Positions 24,725 through 36,165 of a stretch of DNA of 64,000 bases are shown in pieces (position 1 is the first letter of the stretch; each line of letters starts with the position of its first letter). Source of the DNA: Antedon mediterranea (taxonomy: Eukaryota > Echinodermata > Crinoidea > Comatulida > Antedonidae); assembly GCF_964355755.1 (NCBI RefSeq), contig NC_092673.1:10733001-10797000 (forward strand), given 5' to 3'. The notes under the pieces were generated by a model, which saw only the letters and a list, made by a program, of their open reading frames with translations, searched no databases and had not been told where the DNA came from. Position numbers and translations under genes: made by a program.

Positions 24725-27700
24725 TAGGCCATAAGCAGTAAATTCTAACGTTTCATCTCGTTCCGATGTCATGGATCTACAATTTCTTTACATATTTAGA
24801 ATAATAATTTTATAAATAACAACATATCAAAAGTTCTCCATAATCGTGTTAGACAATTTTGAGAAATTACTGTTTTATTTTGGTACTTTATTTTAATATA
24901 CACCGCGTGAGTGATTTGGTCGGGCCGAACGTTACACGTTCAAATTATCCGCAACGTCTTAAAAACTTTACCACGTGATCGTATTTCACCAATCATGCTC
25001 TGTTTACAGATGAGGGGAATCCCCAAAACTCACACACGGCAACGTCACACGTGGACAAAAATATTCAATCATGATGAATGGAGCTAGACGTGGAGGAAAA
25101 TTTGTTTGATTCCCCACCGAACAAATGCTACTGTAAACGAAGAAATGATGCATCTTATGATCATCCTATTGTATTGAAATAGTCTCCTGCTCATATAAGA
25201 AATGGGATTTTTAGAATGTTACCACTTAAACCAGTGTGCTATATTAATAATATTCGTACAGAAAGGCTAGGCTAGCTAGCTACGTCTTTAGGCTCTAGCC
25301 TAAAGGCTTAAGTTAAGGTAGCACACTGGCCTAGGTCTGGAGGTGTATACTAGGCTACTCTCAAGATAGCATAGGCTAGGTAGGCCCAGCAGCAGCACAG
25401 TACAGTTAGGCCTGCTACTAAACTATAACTTAATGTGCTATTATTAAGTTAAAACGGCGACAAACGGAATACAAAGACACAGGTGAGGATAGCATAATTT
25501 TAGTACATTTTGAGCAAACATAATAAATACACATTAAAATTAATATATTATTATTTATTATTATTAATAATTACAATTGTTTGAAATAATTAATTTGGTC
25601 TGGCCTAGAGTAAGCAGGCTTTCCCTATACTGTACCTAGGCTATCCTATTTAGTATTATGCATTCATTTTGATGGCCTGGTCCGAAGACTAGGCCTAGGC
25701 CTAGTATTCATACATCAGCCCGGTATTATTTTTATTTATAAATGCTTAATTTTAATTAAAAATAATTTATTTCATTTCAACTGTATCATTTCAATTCAAT
25801 TTATATTCAATTATTTATGTCTAGGTTGTCTAGTGGAAAGGAGGCACAAAAATGCTGAACACGTTCACTGATTCTGGTAAGTTTTGGATCCTTTTTTAAT
25901 GTAGAGATGAGAAATGCCAAATGATTTATGTTTTGTTATAATTATATACAATAGTAGTAAAATTAGTAATGAAAGTTTAAAATAGTAATGAATGCAAGAA
26001 ATAGCTGAAAAACATCCATTACTTTAAAAATGTTTTATATACCAGGTTGCATTGTCAATAAACACTATATAGTAATGGAAAGTGTGTGGTAGAGTAAGTA
26101 AAGTTGAAAATGTTTCAACATTTCTGTGTATGGTTTACCACAAATCTGAACTAATTTTCAAATATAAAACTAAAAAGATTCATTGTAATTTAATAATATT
26201 CAGTTTAACTAAAATATTAAGTAATCGATATAAATTAGATAATCTATTCTTGATTATTTGTTACAGAAATGATACCAACTTCAAAACAATAAGTATATTT
26301 GCTATTTCCATTGTACACTGGCCATGCCGCACCTGAAATTGACAACTTTTCTACTTGACTACTAGTTATGCTGGTACAACGTATCTAGAGAAGAGTAGGA
26401 TTATATACATTGTATATTGGGCAACGTGTAGGGTTGTAAAAAAACACAAATCCAAAAGAAACAAAAAAAAAAATAAATGAAAATACATTACAAGGTATTT
26501 GTTGTATATTGTGTGTATATATGTCCATCTCATATCATTATCAATAATAATAGTTCTCTCCACAAGACTTACATTCATGTTATCAATATAAAAACAGTAA
26601 AAATGGGCTGGCAGGCCTACTTATCTGGTGTTTCACAGAAAAAAATGGGTTGTTTTTATGGAAGCTCCTGGCCTAAATTGGCACTAAAAACTCCTAAAAA
26701 ATGCAATATTTAAGTTACAATAAATAAGTTATTGCATAATCATTTATTGTTTGTGTTGAAAATTTACTCAGATGTCACTAACCTACTAGCATACCCATTG
26801 CATGAATATAAATATTATTATGGCAAGTCATTTTCTAAGAAATCAAAAAACAAAAAACATCAAAATTATCTATAAAATTAGCAAATTCTCAGCTGGTGCA
26901 GTGCATCTTCCTATATAAAAAAAATCATCAAGCTGGTTTGAAAAGGTTGTTTATCAACCCTCTCGGGTAGTTGTACAGAAAAGGCATAGTATTTATTCAG
27001 GCGCCTTTTACAGTTTGAGTCGAGTTCACACAAAATTGGCACTAAAAACAACAAAAATGCAATGTAAGTTACTATCATATTATTGCATAATAATTTCTTT
27101 TGTGTTGAAACTTCACTTGTGTGTCACTAACTCACTAGGATACCCATTGCATGAATATAAATACATAGTGAGAGTTGATTATTAAAATATAACTGCTCAA
27201 AAAACGACTAAAAGATATTAAAATTATCTATAAAATTGGCCAAATCTCAGTTTTTGCATCTTCATAAATAAAACCTCCCTGAAGCTGACAAGCTGAAACT
27301 TTGAATCTTGTTTAACAACCCTCTCAAATAGTTGGGAAAAAAATATAAATATGATATGTCAATTAGTTACGAAGATATTGTGTCTTAAACATCTTGAAAA
27401 GTGCAATTACAACTAAATGATTGTAATTTTTCAGTTTTCCTCACATACAAAATACTTATTTTTTAAATTTTAAATTTTGGATAAGTGTTCACAATATACT
27501 GGACTACTCACAGAGAAAAGACAATTGCATTTGGACAAAGACTTTTAAAGATATTGGCCCATAAAAGTACCTCCAGACCTCAAAAAGTGCCTTTTTTGCA
27601 GTAGTGGGGTACCTTTGAGAGGCCATTGCTCAAAAGTGTACAAGTATTTCATGGAGAACTTTTGATATAGTATGTGTAACATATTCATTTCACAATATCA

Positions 27701-27777
27701 ACTTTCAAAATGTAGATCCAAGAGGTGGGAACGAAATCCATGTTCTAGGCATCTTTTGAGCTACTGCTTATGGCCTA
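24725..27777. mobile_element. 3053-bp non-autonomous TIR element (3-bp target duplication ACT)
   Basis: Ends TAGGCCATAAGCAGTA and its inverse TACTGCTTATGGCCTA, 16 bp perfect. Weaker inverted similarity continues inward for about 150 bp ('ggatctaca', 'tatcaaaagttctccat'). The flanks give ACT on both sides, and the paralogous empty site at 21161-21170 shows a single ACT, so the borders are well supported. The interior has no transposase, is AT-rich with TAGGCCTA words (25250-25700), and holds a diverged direct repeat of about 300 bp (26675-27000 and 27035-27335). The superfamily is not determined; a 3-bp duplication is found in PIF/Harbinger and CACTA-type elements, among others. Confidence 0.75.
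26675..27335. repeat. Diverged direct repeat inside the 3-kb TIR element
   Basis: The two halves share 'ttggcactaaaaac', 'cccattgcatgaatataaat', 'aaaattatctataaaatt' and 'caaccctctc' in the same order, about 360 bp apart. It is the only internal structure I see in the right third of the element. Confidence 0.6.
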
Positions 27778-29771
27778 ACTTGTTTAGGCCTGACATTTAC
27801 AACCCTAAAAATATCTCATTTTAAAAACCATATTTATTTTCAATTAAAAAAAAAAAGAAAAAAATATTCCTAGAGGTTCGAACCCACTACTGAGAGAACT
27901 CAAACCTGAGCATTAGCGGTTAGGCCACAAACCAGTAGATGAGTGAAGAGCTGATAATAGTCTATTTATATGAAATGAATGATCCATCAATGTAAAATGA
28001 TGTTATGCAAATTTGTTTCTGATTTAAAAAAAGGTCCACTTGGTTAGGCTTGACATTTAAAACCATAAAAATATCTCAATTTCAAAAACCATATTTATTT
28101 TCAATTAAAAAAAAAAAGAAAAAAATATTCCTAGAGGTTCGAACCCACTACTGAGAGAACTCAAACCTGAGCATTAGCGGTTAGGCCACAAACCAGTAGA
28201 TGAGTGAAGAGCTGATAATAGTCTATTTATATGAAATGAATGATCCATCAATGTAAAATGATGTTATGCAACTTTGTTTCTGATTTAAAAAAAGGTCCAC
28301 TTGGTTAGGCTTGACATTTAAAACCATAAAAATATCTCAATTTCAAAAACAATATTTATTTTCAAATAAAAAAAGAAAGAAAAAAAGTATCCCTAGAAGT
28401 TCGAACCCACTATTGAAGTCACTCAAACCTGAGCATTACCCGTTACGCCGCAAACCAGTATATGACTGAAGAGCTGATAATAGTCTATTTATATGAAATG
28501 GATTATCAATCAATGAAAAATAATGCCATGCAACTTTGTTTCTGATTTCAAAAAAGGTTCACTTGTTTAGGCCTGACAGTTGCAACCCTCAAAATATCTC
28601 ACTTTCAAAAACAATATTTATTTTCAATTAAAAAAAAAAGAAAAAAATACCCGTATAGGTTCGAACCCACTACTGAGAGCACTCAAACCTGTGCATTATC
28701 CGTTACGCCACAAACCAGTAGATGACTGAGGAGCTGATAACAGTCTATATATATGAAATGAATGATCAATCAATGAAAAATAATGCCATGCAACTTTGTT
28801 TCTGATTTTAAAAAATGTCCACTTGTTTAGGCCTGACATTTACAACCCTCAAAATATCTCACTTTTAAAAAACCATATTTATTTTCAATTTAAAAAAAAA
28901 AGAAAGAAAAATATCCCTAGAGGTTCGACCCACTACTCAGAGCACTCAAACCTGAGCATTACCCGTTACGCCACAAACCAGTAGATGAATGAAGAGTTGA
29001 TAACAGTCTATTTATATGATGCCATGCAACTTTGTTTCGGAATTTAAAAAAGATCCATTTGTTTAGGCATGACATTCACAACCCTAAAAAATATCTCATT
29101 TTCAAAAAATATATTTATTTTCAATAAGAAAAAAAAAGCAATATCCCTAGAGGTTGGAACCCGCTACTGAGAGCACTCAAACCTGGGTATTACCCGTTAC
29201 GCCACAAACCAGTAGATGACTGAAGAGCTTATAATAGTCTATTTATATTAAATGAATAATAAATCAATGAAAAATAATGCCATGCAACTTTGTTTCTGAT
29301 TTTAAAAAAGGTTCACTTGTTTAGGCCTGACATTTACAACCCTCAAAATATCTCACTTTGAAAAACAATATTTATTTTCAATTAAAAAAAAAAGAAAAAA
29401 AATATCCGTAGAGGTTCGAACCCACTAGTGAGAGCACTCAAACTTGAGCATTACCCGTTACGCCACAAACCAGTAGATGAGTGAGGAGCTGATAATAGTC
29501 TATATAAATGAAATGAATGATCAATCAATGCAAAATAATGCCATGCAACTTTATTTCTGATTTTAAAAAAGGTCCACTTGTTTAGGCCTGACATTTACAA
29601 CCCTCAAAATATCTCACTTTCAAAAACCATATTTATTTTCAATTTAAAAAAAAAAAGAAAACAAATATCCCTAGAGGTTCGACCCACTGCTCAGAGCACT
29701 CAAACCTGAGCATTACCCGTTACGCCACAAACCAGTAGATGACTGAGGAGCTGATAATAGTCTATATATAT
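27778..29771 (-). repeat. tRNA-like monomer array, block 8
   Basis: Resumes the monomer split by the TIR element (ACT at 27778-27780), then about 7.5 monomers. One monomer is duplicated relative to block 6 ('gcattagcggttaggcc' occurs twice). It ends abruptly at 'tctatatatat', where the L1-like LINE begins. Confidence 0.85.
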
Positions 29772-29967
29772 TGTCATTGTGACTTCGTGGAGAGCGAACG
29801 CGTTTTGGATTCGCTCCGCTAAGCTGCTAACTCCATGTAAATTGAGCAGCGGGTAATATGAATACCTAAACCTCCACGCCCAGGTGAGGCATGCATGCAA
29901 TAGCTACCGAGCACGCTAAACATACTGAAGATACAATTGTACTATAGGATAACTAATCGAATACAAT
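29772..29967 (+). promoter_or_regulatory. Presumed 5' UTR / internal promoter of the L1-like LINE
   Basis: 196 bp between the array and the ORF1 ATG, GC-richer than its surroundings. It contains a small inverted repeat (GAGCGAA near 29792, TTCGCTC near 29811). Promoter activity is inferred from position only; full-length LINEs normally carry an internal Pol II promoter here. Confidence 0.4.
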
Positions 29968-30672
29968 ATGGCAACAAAAACTAGATCAAAAGCGGACAGT
30001 GAAGACAAGTTGGACACAATTATAGGGAAACTAAAGAAACTGGAAATACTCGACTCCATTAACGAAAGGCTTGTCATTTTGGAAGAGGACTTCAAAAACA
30101 TGTGGCAGAAGGTTAGGGATATGGAAGCATCCCAAGAATCACTACAGGCTAATTTAGATGAAAAGGCAGACTCGCAGGATATGGAAGTACTACAAAATCG
30201 GGTAGACGAACTGGAAAATAGGCAACGGAGGAACAACATAGTTATTTTTGGCATTCCAGAGCAGTCGGAAGGTAATAACTGTTCAGATTATATTCTAGGA
30301 TTCTTTAAAACATACCTGAAAGTGGATAGTAATAGGCCTATGGACATAGAACGAGCTCACCGTACCCCGACATTCCTGCCCACAGGTGGTAAACGAGCCA
30401 AGTATCCGAGGCCAATACATATTGCCTTCAATAAATTCACCGACAAAATTAAAGTAATGAAGGGAGCTGTAAACTTGAAAAACAGTCCCTTTCCTGGAAA
30501 AAAAGTTTGGATAACGGATGACTTTACCCCAAATCTGAGAATAAAGAGGAAGCGGTTGTGGGCCAAACGTAAGAAACTCTTAGAGGAGAAACCCGGCAGA
30601 AAAGTTTTCTTAAATTACCCGGCTGTATTAAGAATTGTAGAAGAAGACGGGAGTTCGAGACTAGTGCAGTAA
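29968..30672 (+). CDS. L1-like ORF1 protein (RNA-binding chaperone), intact frame
   Basis: 234 residues and one uninterrupted frame. Residues ~10-85 are heptad-like and charged (coiled coil for trimerisation). Residues ~86-135 begin with R-R-N-N-I-V-I-F-G-I-P-E, the start of the L1 ORF1p RRM. Residues ~148-224 form the C-terminal domain ('P-R-P-I-H-I-A-F', 'W-I-T-D-D-F-T-P-N', 'L-N-Y-P-A-V-L-R-I'). Family role: binds the element's own RNA and acts as a nucleic-acid chaperone in the RNP. The start ATG follows 'acaat' and is the first Met in the frame. Intact although ORF2 is broken, so this copy could at most supply ORF1p in trans. Confidence 0.85.
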   Translation: MATKTRSKADSEDKLDTIIGKLKKLEILDSINERLVILEEDFKNMWQKVRDMEASQESLQANLDEKADSQDMEVLQNRVDELENRQRRNNIVIFGIPEQSEGNNCSDYILGFFKTYLKVDSNRPMDIERAHRTPTFLPTGGKRAKYPRPIHIAFNKFTDKIKVMKGAVNLKNSPFPGKKVWITDDFTPNLRIKRKRLWAKRKKLLEEKPGRKVFLNYPAVLRIVEEDGSSRLVQ

Positions 30673-30966
30673 ATCTGTCTGTATAAGGCTGTAATTTAAC
30701 TTAAAAAACATAACTCTGTGTCGCTATATGATATATTAATTTATCCAACAATGTACTGATATTGTATGTATGCCTGTTAGGGGTATATCAGTGATGATTG
30801 TATTGATACTTATCTTTTTTCGCTACTTTTTTCGTTGCTTAAAAAAAAAAATTAGGCTATTATTATATTTGAAGAGAATTTACGTTTCGGGGGTATGGAA
30901 GGGGGAAGGATATACAGGGTTTTTTTTATTTTTACTCTATAACAAAAACAAGGCCAACAGCCATTA

Positions 30967-31779
30967 AGTCGCGTGCTACAATGCATAGTGATACCGGACC
31001 GACAGACAAACAGACCGACAGACAGACAGGCCGACAGACAGACGGATTGACCGACATAGTGAACTATACTGACCGAAATTACTGAACATGTTTAAAAATG
31101 TTGAAATGTTTAAAAACATTTATATTTTTTTAATTTACACGTGCGTAGCCTGTCACTTTTGACGTGCTCGTATAACGTAATTTCGAGTTGAAAAGTAAGT
31201 CAAGAAAACAGAAATCGGGCAAAAAGAGTGCGCAATAACATTTAACGCGCACTGCGCGCGCAAAAATCTGCGCACTCATGGCAATTTTGTAAACGCTTAA
31301 AATTGCCTGAAACGTACTCTTATTTCATCGAAAATAAATTTTGAAAATTTTAAGCGCGCGTACGCATGCGTTACATGCGCTACGCACGTAATTGTATTGC
31401 CATAATTATGATGATTTATGCCCTGAAATTTATGAGTACCAAATTTTATTTAATTGTGATTCATGGTTGTTAAGATATGATTACAAACGTGATTTCGTTA
31501 AATCGTGCGTAGACCGCGTAATTTTTTATTGCGCAGCGTGAAAACATAACCACATCGATTTCTGGCCATAAAGAATATTCTGTGAAAAATTGACTTAGCT
31601 AGATTAAACTGATATCAAGATAAGGTCATAAAGCGATAAAACGCATAGTGATACCGGACCGACAGACAGACAGACAGACAGACAGACCGACAGACAGACC
31701 GACAGACAGACCGACAGACAGACAGACAGACAGACCGACCGACCGACATAGTGAACTATAGAGTCGCTTCCACGCGACT
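30967..31779 (+). mobile_element. Helentron-associated / 'pearl'-like element in the LINE spacer
   Basis: Begins AGTCGCGTG and ends with the hairpin AGTCGC-ttcca-cGCGACT, so the two termini are inverted (AGTCGCGTG). A block 'gcatagtgataccggaccgaca...cgacatagtgaactat' occurs at both ends (about 30983-31074 and 31642-31759), each with a (GACA/GACC)n microsatellite. The core is CpG-rich ('gcgcgtacgcatgcg'). Short inverted ends, a 3' subterminal hairpin and internal tetranucleotide repeats are traits of HINE/DINE-1 and bivalve 'pearl' elements. The assignment rests on structure only. No coding capacity. It splits the middle ORF of the LINE. Confidence 0.65.
31657..31747. repeat. (GACA)/(GACC) tetranucleotide microsatellite
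   Basis: Mixed GACA and GACC units inside the right end of the pearl-like element. A shorter version lies at 30998-31060 near its left end. Such internal microsatellites are characteristic of this element type. Confidence 0.8.
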
Positions 31780-32337
31780 AAAAACTGAACACATATGCTA
31801 ATTTTAACACGAGGTATGATCGAACAATTGGTAATCTGAATACAAAAGTAATACGCATTGCCACAGCACAGGGCTATTTTGGACTGCGATTACATACAAA
31901 TTTTACTTTACCTAATGATCTTGGAAAATGTAGTTGCCCACTGATAATTAGTAATAAAAATTACTGGATACTTGAAGTTAATACTAATTACGACTCTTTC
32001 ATTTCGGCCGGAACATGGTGTATAGACATTGTTGGGCCCCTTAAAAACTTCAGAAAAAATACTGTTAAAATAAAAGAAAATATAGGAGAGCAATCAAGTA
32101 AACTTATAATCGTCTGTAATAAAAATTTAATTAACATAAAATGCAAATTTTACGAACGTGGTAAAATACAATGCAATAGAATTGGTCCGTTACTCACCGA
32201 AGCTAAAACAATCTTTGGACTGCTATGGTTTATGGTTGTTGCACAAAACAACCATTATGACACCATATATACCCTTGCTTTATTATTTTATCTACCGTTA
32301 TATATAAACAAAATAAGTAAAAAAATAACAATAAAAA

Positions 32338-35300
32338 ATGTCTAATAATAATAATACGCTATCAATAGTTTCAATGAACTGTCGAGGTCTAGCAGAAAAA
32401 TCAAAACGCAAAGATGTGTTACACTATCCAAAGTCAAAAAAATACAATATTATCTGCCTCCAAGATGTACACTTCTCGGCAGAAACTGAGTCACTTGTTA
32501 GATTGGAGTGGGGCCTTGATTGTTTTATTAGTTCATATCGTAGTAATGCAAGGGGAGTCGCAATCTTTTTCAATAATAACTTTCCCTACACTGTTACAAA
32601 GCATAAAAAAGATAATGATGGAAATATTAGCTTTGGAGGTAAAGGTTGATGATCTAAAATTTACGCTAATCTCAATTTATGGGCCCAACAACGACACCCC
32701 CGGTTTTTACGACAAAATGAGGGAAGTTGTTTTAGAATATGAAAACCCACATAATATCGTTTGCGGCGACTGGAACTGTATTTTGGACAAAAAATTAGAC
32801 TGTAAAAATTATCTAAAACTTAATAATCCAAAGGCAAGAGAAAAGATAATAAATATTTGTAGTGAATTTAATCTTACAGATGTTTGGCGTGTTTACAACC
32901 AAGAAGAACAAAAGTTTACCTGGAGACAGAATAAATTCAATAAACAAGCCAGGCTTGATTATTTCCTAATCTCATCTGAACTAAACAGCAAAATGCTGGA
33001 TTGTAATATAAAACCAGGCTACCGAACCGATCACTCACTTGTAGATATTAAAATGAAGATGAACCAGATAAAACACGGGCCAGGATACTGGAAATTTGAC
33101 AATACCTTATTAAAAGATATTCAATACGTGCAACAAGTTAAAGAAACCATAAATAGAGTCCTAAAACAATATATAGTGCAAAACGAAAAAGATAATAAAG
33201 ATGCTAATAAAGCGCTGTTTAGCATCAGTGATCAACTTCTTTTAGAAATGATATTAATGGAAATTAGAGCAAAAACAATTTCTTACGGGGCTTATAAGAA
33301 AAAGATTGAAAATAAAAAAGAAAAAAATTAGAAAGGGAAATAGAAAAAATAACACTTGATATCAATAAGGGCGACGCCACGTTAAACGATACACTAGAAC
33401 TTAAGTCCGGCGAACTTATGAGTATCAGAAAAGTGAAGATGGAAAGAATAATGATGAAAACTAAACTTAAATGGATCGAAGAAGGCGAAAGGCCCACCAA
33501 ATTTTTTCTTAACATGGAAAAGAAAAATTTTGTTGATAAAACTATAAATAAAATAGTATAGGAAAGCAACAATAGTATTCTGCAAAACACAAATGAAATT
33601 CTTGTTGAGTCTAGACACTTTTATAAAAACCTTTATTCCTCAAACCACAATACAGATGATGAAAAAAATATTGTAAAACTTCTTAAAACTATGAATACAT
33701 TACCAACATTAACAAAAGAACAACAAAATAAAATTGAAGAGCCAATTACTTATAATGAACTTTTAGTGGCTCTTAAGAGGTCACAAAATGGAAAGTCACC
33801 TGGTATTGACGGCTTTAGCTATGAGTTTTTTAAGTTCTTTTTTGCGGATTTAGTTTGCTATCTTTTGAGAGCTATTAACGAGTCGTATAACTCAGGTCAA
33901 CTGTCAACTTCCCAAAAGTCAGGAATAATTACTTTACTCCCTAAGGCGGATAAACCCAGAGAGTATCTAAAAAACTGGAGACCTATTACCCTGTTAAGTG
34001 TCACTTATAAACTTGTTTCGTCATGCATTGCAGAACGAATAAAATCGGTCCTTGATATATTAATTAGTGAACAACAGAAAGGATTTATTAATGGGAGATA
34101 TATAGGCGAAAATACAAGACTTATGTATGATGTTATTCAAATTTGTGAAAAGAAGAAAATTCCTGGTCTGCTTTTACTGATAGACTTTGAAAAAGCGTTC
34201 GACTGCATTTCTCACACATTTGTTAACTGCGTTCTTAAACATTTTAACTTCGGACAATCCATTCAAAAATGGGTGAAAGTACTATATAAAGATGCAAGAT
34301 CCTCAGTTCTTGTCAATGGCTTTCTCTCCTAATCATTCTTAATCGAAAGAGGATGTAGACAAGGGGATGGGTTGAGTCCATACCTGTTTCCTTTGTGCGC
34401 AGAAATGTTATCCTCAATGATATCTGAAAATAAACAAATTAAAGGAATATCAATTGCAAATCATGAGTATCGATTATCTCAGTATGCGGACGACACTGTA
34501 TTGTTTCTTGACGGTAAAGAGAAGTCAATGCACGAAGCATTTAAGACTCTCGACGTATTTTCCAAAATTTCCGGGCTAAAAGTGAATGTGAACAACACAA
34601 ATGCTGTCTGGGTTGGCTCGTTTAAAGACCGAGGTGACTCAATATGCGAAAACTATAATATAAAATGGATCAAACATGGAGAACCCTTTGAATCATTGGG
34701 TATTCGGTTCAGTACAAATTGAAATAAAATGGTAGATTTGAACTATGAAGACGTATATAAATCAATAAAAAATACAATGAGACATTGGTCAAAAAGAAAC
34801 TTAACTGTTTTGGGAAGAATCACGGTAGTGAAGTCTTTATTACTGTCCAAACTTACCTATATCCTTTCGACATTACCCGATCCCCCTGAAAATGTAATAA
34901 AATCACTTAAGTCAGAACTATATCGTTTCATATGGAAAGGGGTGGATAGAATATCCAGAGATCAACTTATACAAGAAAATAAATTTGGAGGCTTACGAAT
35001 GGTCGATATAAACGCATATATTCAATCGGTAAAAATCACGTGGGTTAGACGGTTAGTAACGTCCAATGAGACGGGATGGGCTCTTTTAGTTCCACTCGTG
35101 TTGAATATTCATAAAACTTGGCTCATAGAAGGCAGATCATCGAAATTAATCAAATTAGCGAAGGTTAAGCCTTACAATGCATTTTGGCTGGATGTAATAA
35201 AGGCGTGGTGCGTATTTGTGAAACACAACACTCCTATGAGCACCGAATCGATATGTAGACAAACACTCTGGATGAATGACAATATTAAAGTCGGCGGAGA

Positions 35301-36165
35301 AAGTATCTATTATAAAAACTGGAGTAATCATGGGGTGAATTTTATAAATGATTTAGTTGATAGACATGGAATAACTCCATTAAAACAACTTAGTAAACGT
35401 CATAATCTTAACATCAACTTTCTTCAATATTAAGGCCTAATACATGCGATCAGACAACATACGTCTTTATATCAAATTTTTCCAAAAGGAAAAATAAATA
35501 GCCCACTACTACCTTTTAACCTTAGCGTAGTAATAAAAAATAAAAAAGGATCAAAGCTAATTTATAATACTCTAATCAACTCTAGAAAAAAACAATCGAA
35601 AGCTAAAATTAAGTGGGAGAAGGCACTGGATACTTTATATGTTGATAAAGAGTGGGAAATTATTAATACCATGTTTTTCTCACTTACTATGTCCACACCA
35701 CTAATCTGGTTTCAATATAAAATTGTGCATAGAATTTTAGGTAATAACTCCTTTTTGTATAAAATTGGGAAAATTGACTCACCTTTATGTGCTTTATGTA
35801 AAGCAGAAACAGAAACCTTAATACATATTTTTGCACAATGCTGTGAAATTAAAATATTTTGGAGAAAGATTAAACAATGGTTGAAATCATATTTTAATAT
35901 AAATGTAATTATCAACCCCGAATTATGCCTTTTTGGAGTTAGAAAAAAAACATTTAAAGCCCTAAATACTATTTTACTAATTTGTCGACACTACATATAT
36001 AGCTGTAAAATGAGAAAAATTAAGCCTAATATTGCTCGATTCGTGAATGAGATTAAGTTACACGTTAAACAAGAAGAATTTATTTTGAAAACTAAAGGGG
36101 AGCATCATACTTACTTAAACAAATGGAGTCCTTTCTTGGAAAAACATGAACTTATTGACTGGTAA
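32338..36165 (+). pseudogene. L1-like ORF2 (endonuclease-reverse transcriptase), inactivated
   Basis: About 1275 codons. The APE-type endonuclease (32338-33060) shows S-M-N-C-R-G-L, I-S-I-Y-G-P-N, C-G-D-W-N-C, R-L-D-Y-F and T-D-H-S-L. RT blocks are N-G-K-S-P-G-I-D-G, N-W-R-P-I-T-L-L, L-I-D-F-E-K-A-F-D, R-Q-G-D-G-L-S-P and the catalytic Y-A-D-D (34483-34494). The C-terminal finger is C-A-L-C...H-I-F-A-Q-C (35788-35841). Breaks: a frameshift near 32620-32640; a second in the A-run near 33321; stops at 33559, 34330, 34720 and 35431. The endonuclease motif usually read L-Q-E-T-H is L-Q-D-V-H. Its start overlaps the stop of the upstream frame by eight bases, suggesting coupled translation in the parent element. 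Dead in this copy. Confidence 0.9.

Larger units (their letters stand above)
30770..32345 (+). pseudogene. Unrecognised middle ORF of the L1-like LINE, split by an 813-bp insertion
   Basis: Two pieces. The left piece, 30770-30967, codes 65 residues starting Met-Pro-Val with a strongly hydrophobic stretch (I-S-V-M-I-V-L-I-L-I-F-F) and stops at the insertion edge. The right piece is open from 31782, just past the other edge, to TAA at 32343-32345: 187 codons with no stop. Its stop overlaps the ORF2 start (ATG at 32338). Near its end is a second hydrophobic stretch (T-I-F-G-L-L-W-F-M-V-V-A, then L-A-L-L-F-Y-L-P-L). Without the insertion the ORF1-ORF2 spacer would be ~850 bp and largely open. I recognise no family. 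Two possible membrane segments suggest, but do not prove, a membrane protein. The exact joining frame is unclear because the insertion borders are uncertain by a few bases. Confidence 0.5.

Noticed and set aside
26082-26336. Coding gene inside the 3-kb TIR element
   Set aside because: 84 codons of low-complexity AT-rich composition, with no motif and no transposase signature.
30357-30566. Minus-strand open frames opposite LINE ORF1 and ORF2 (also at 29916, 33264, 49650 and 50127)
   Set aside because: Antisense shadows of recognised LINE proteins.
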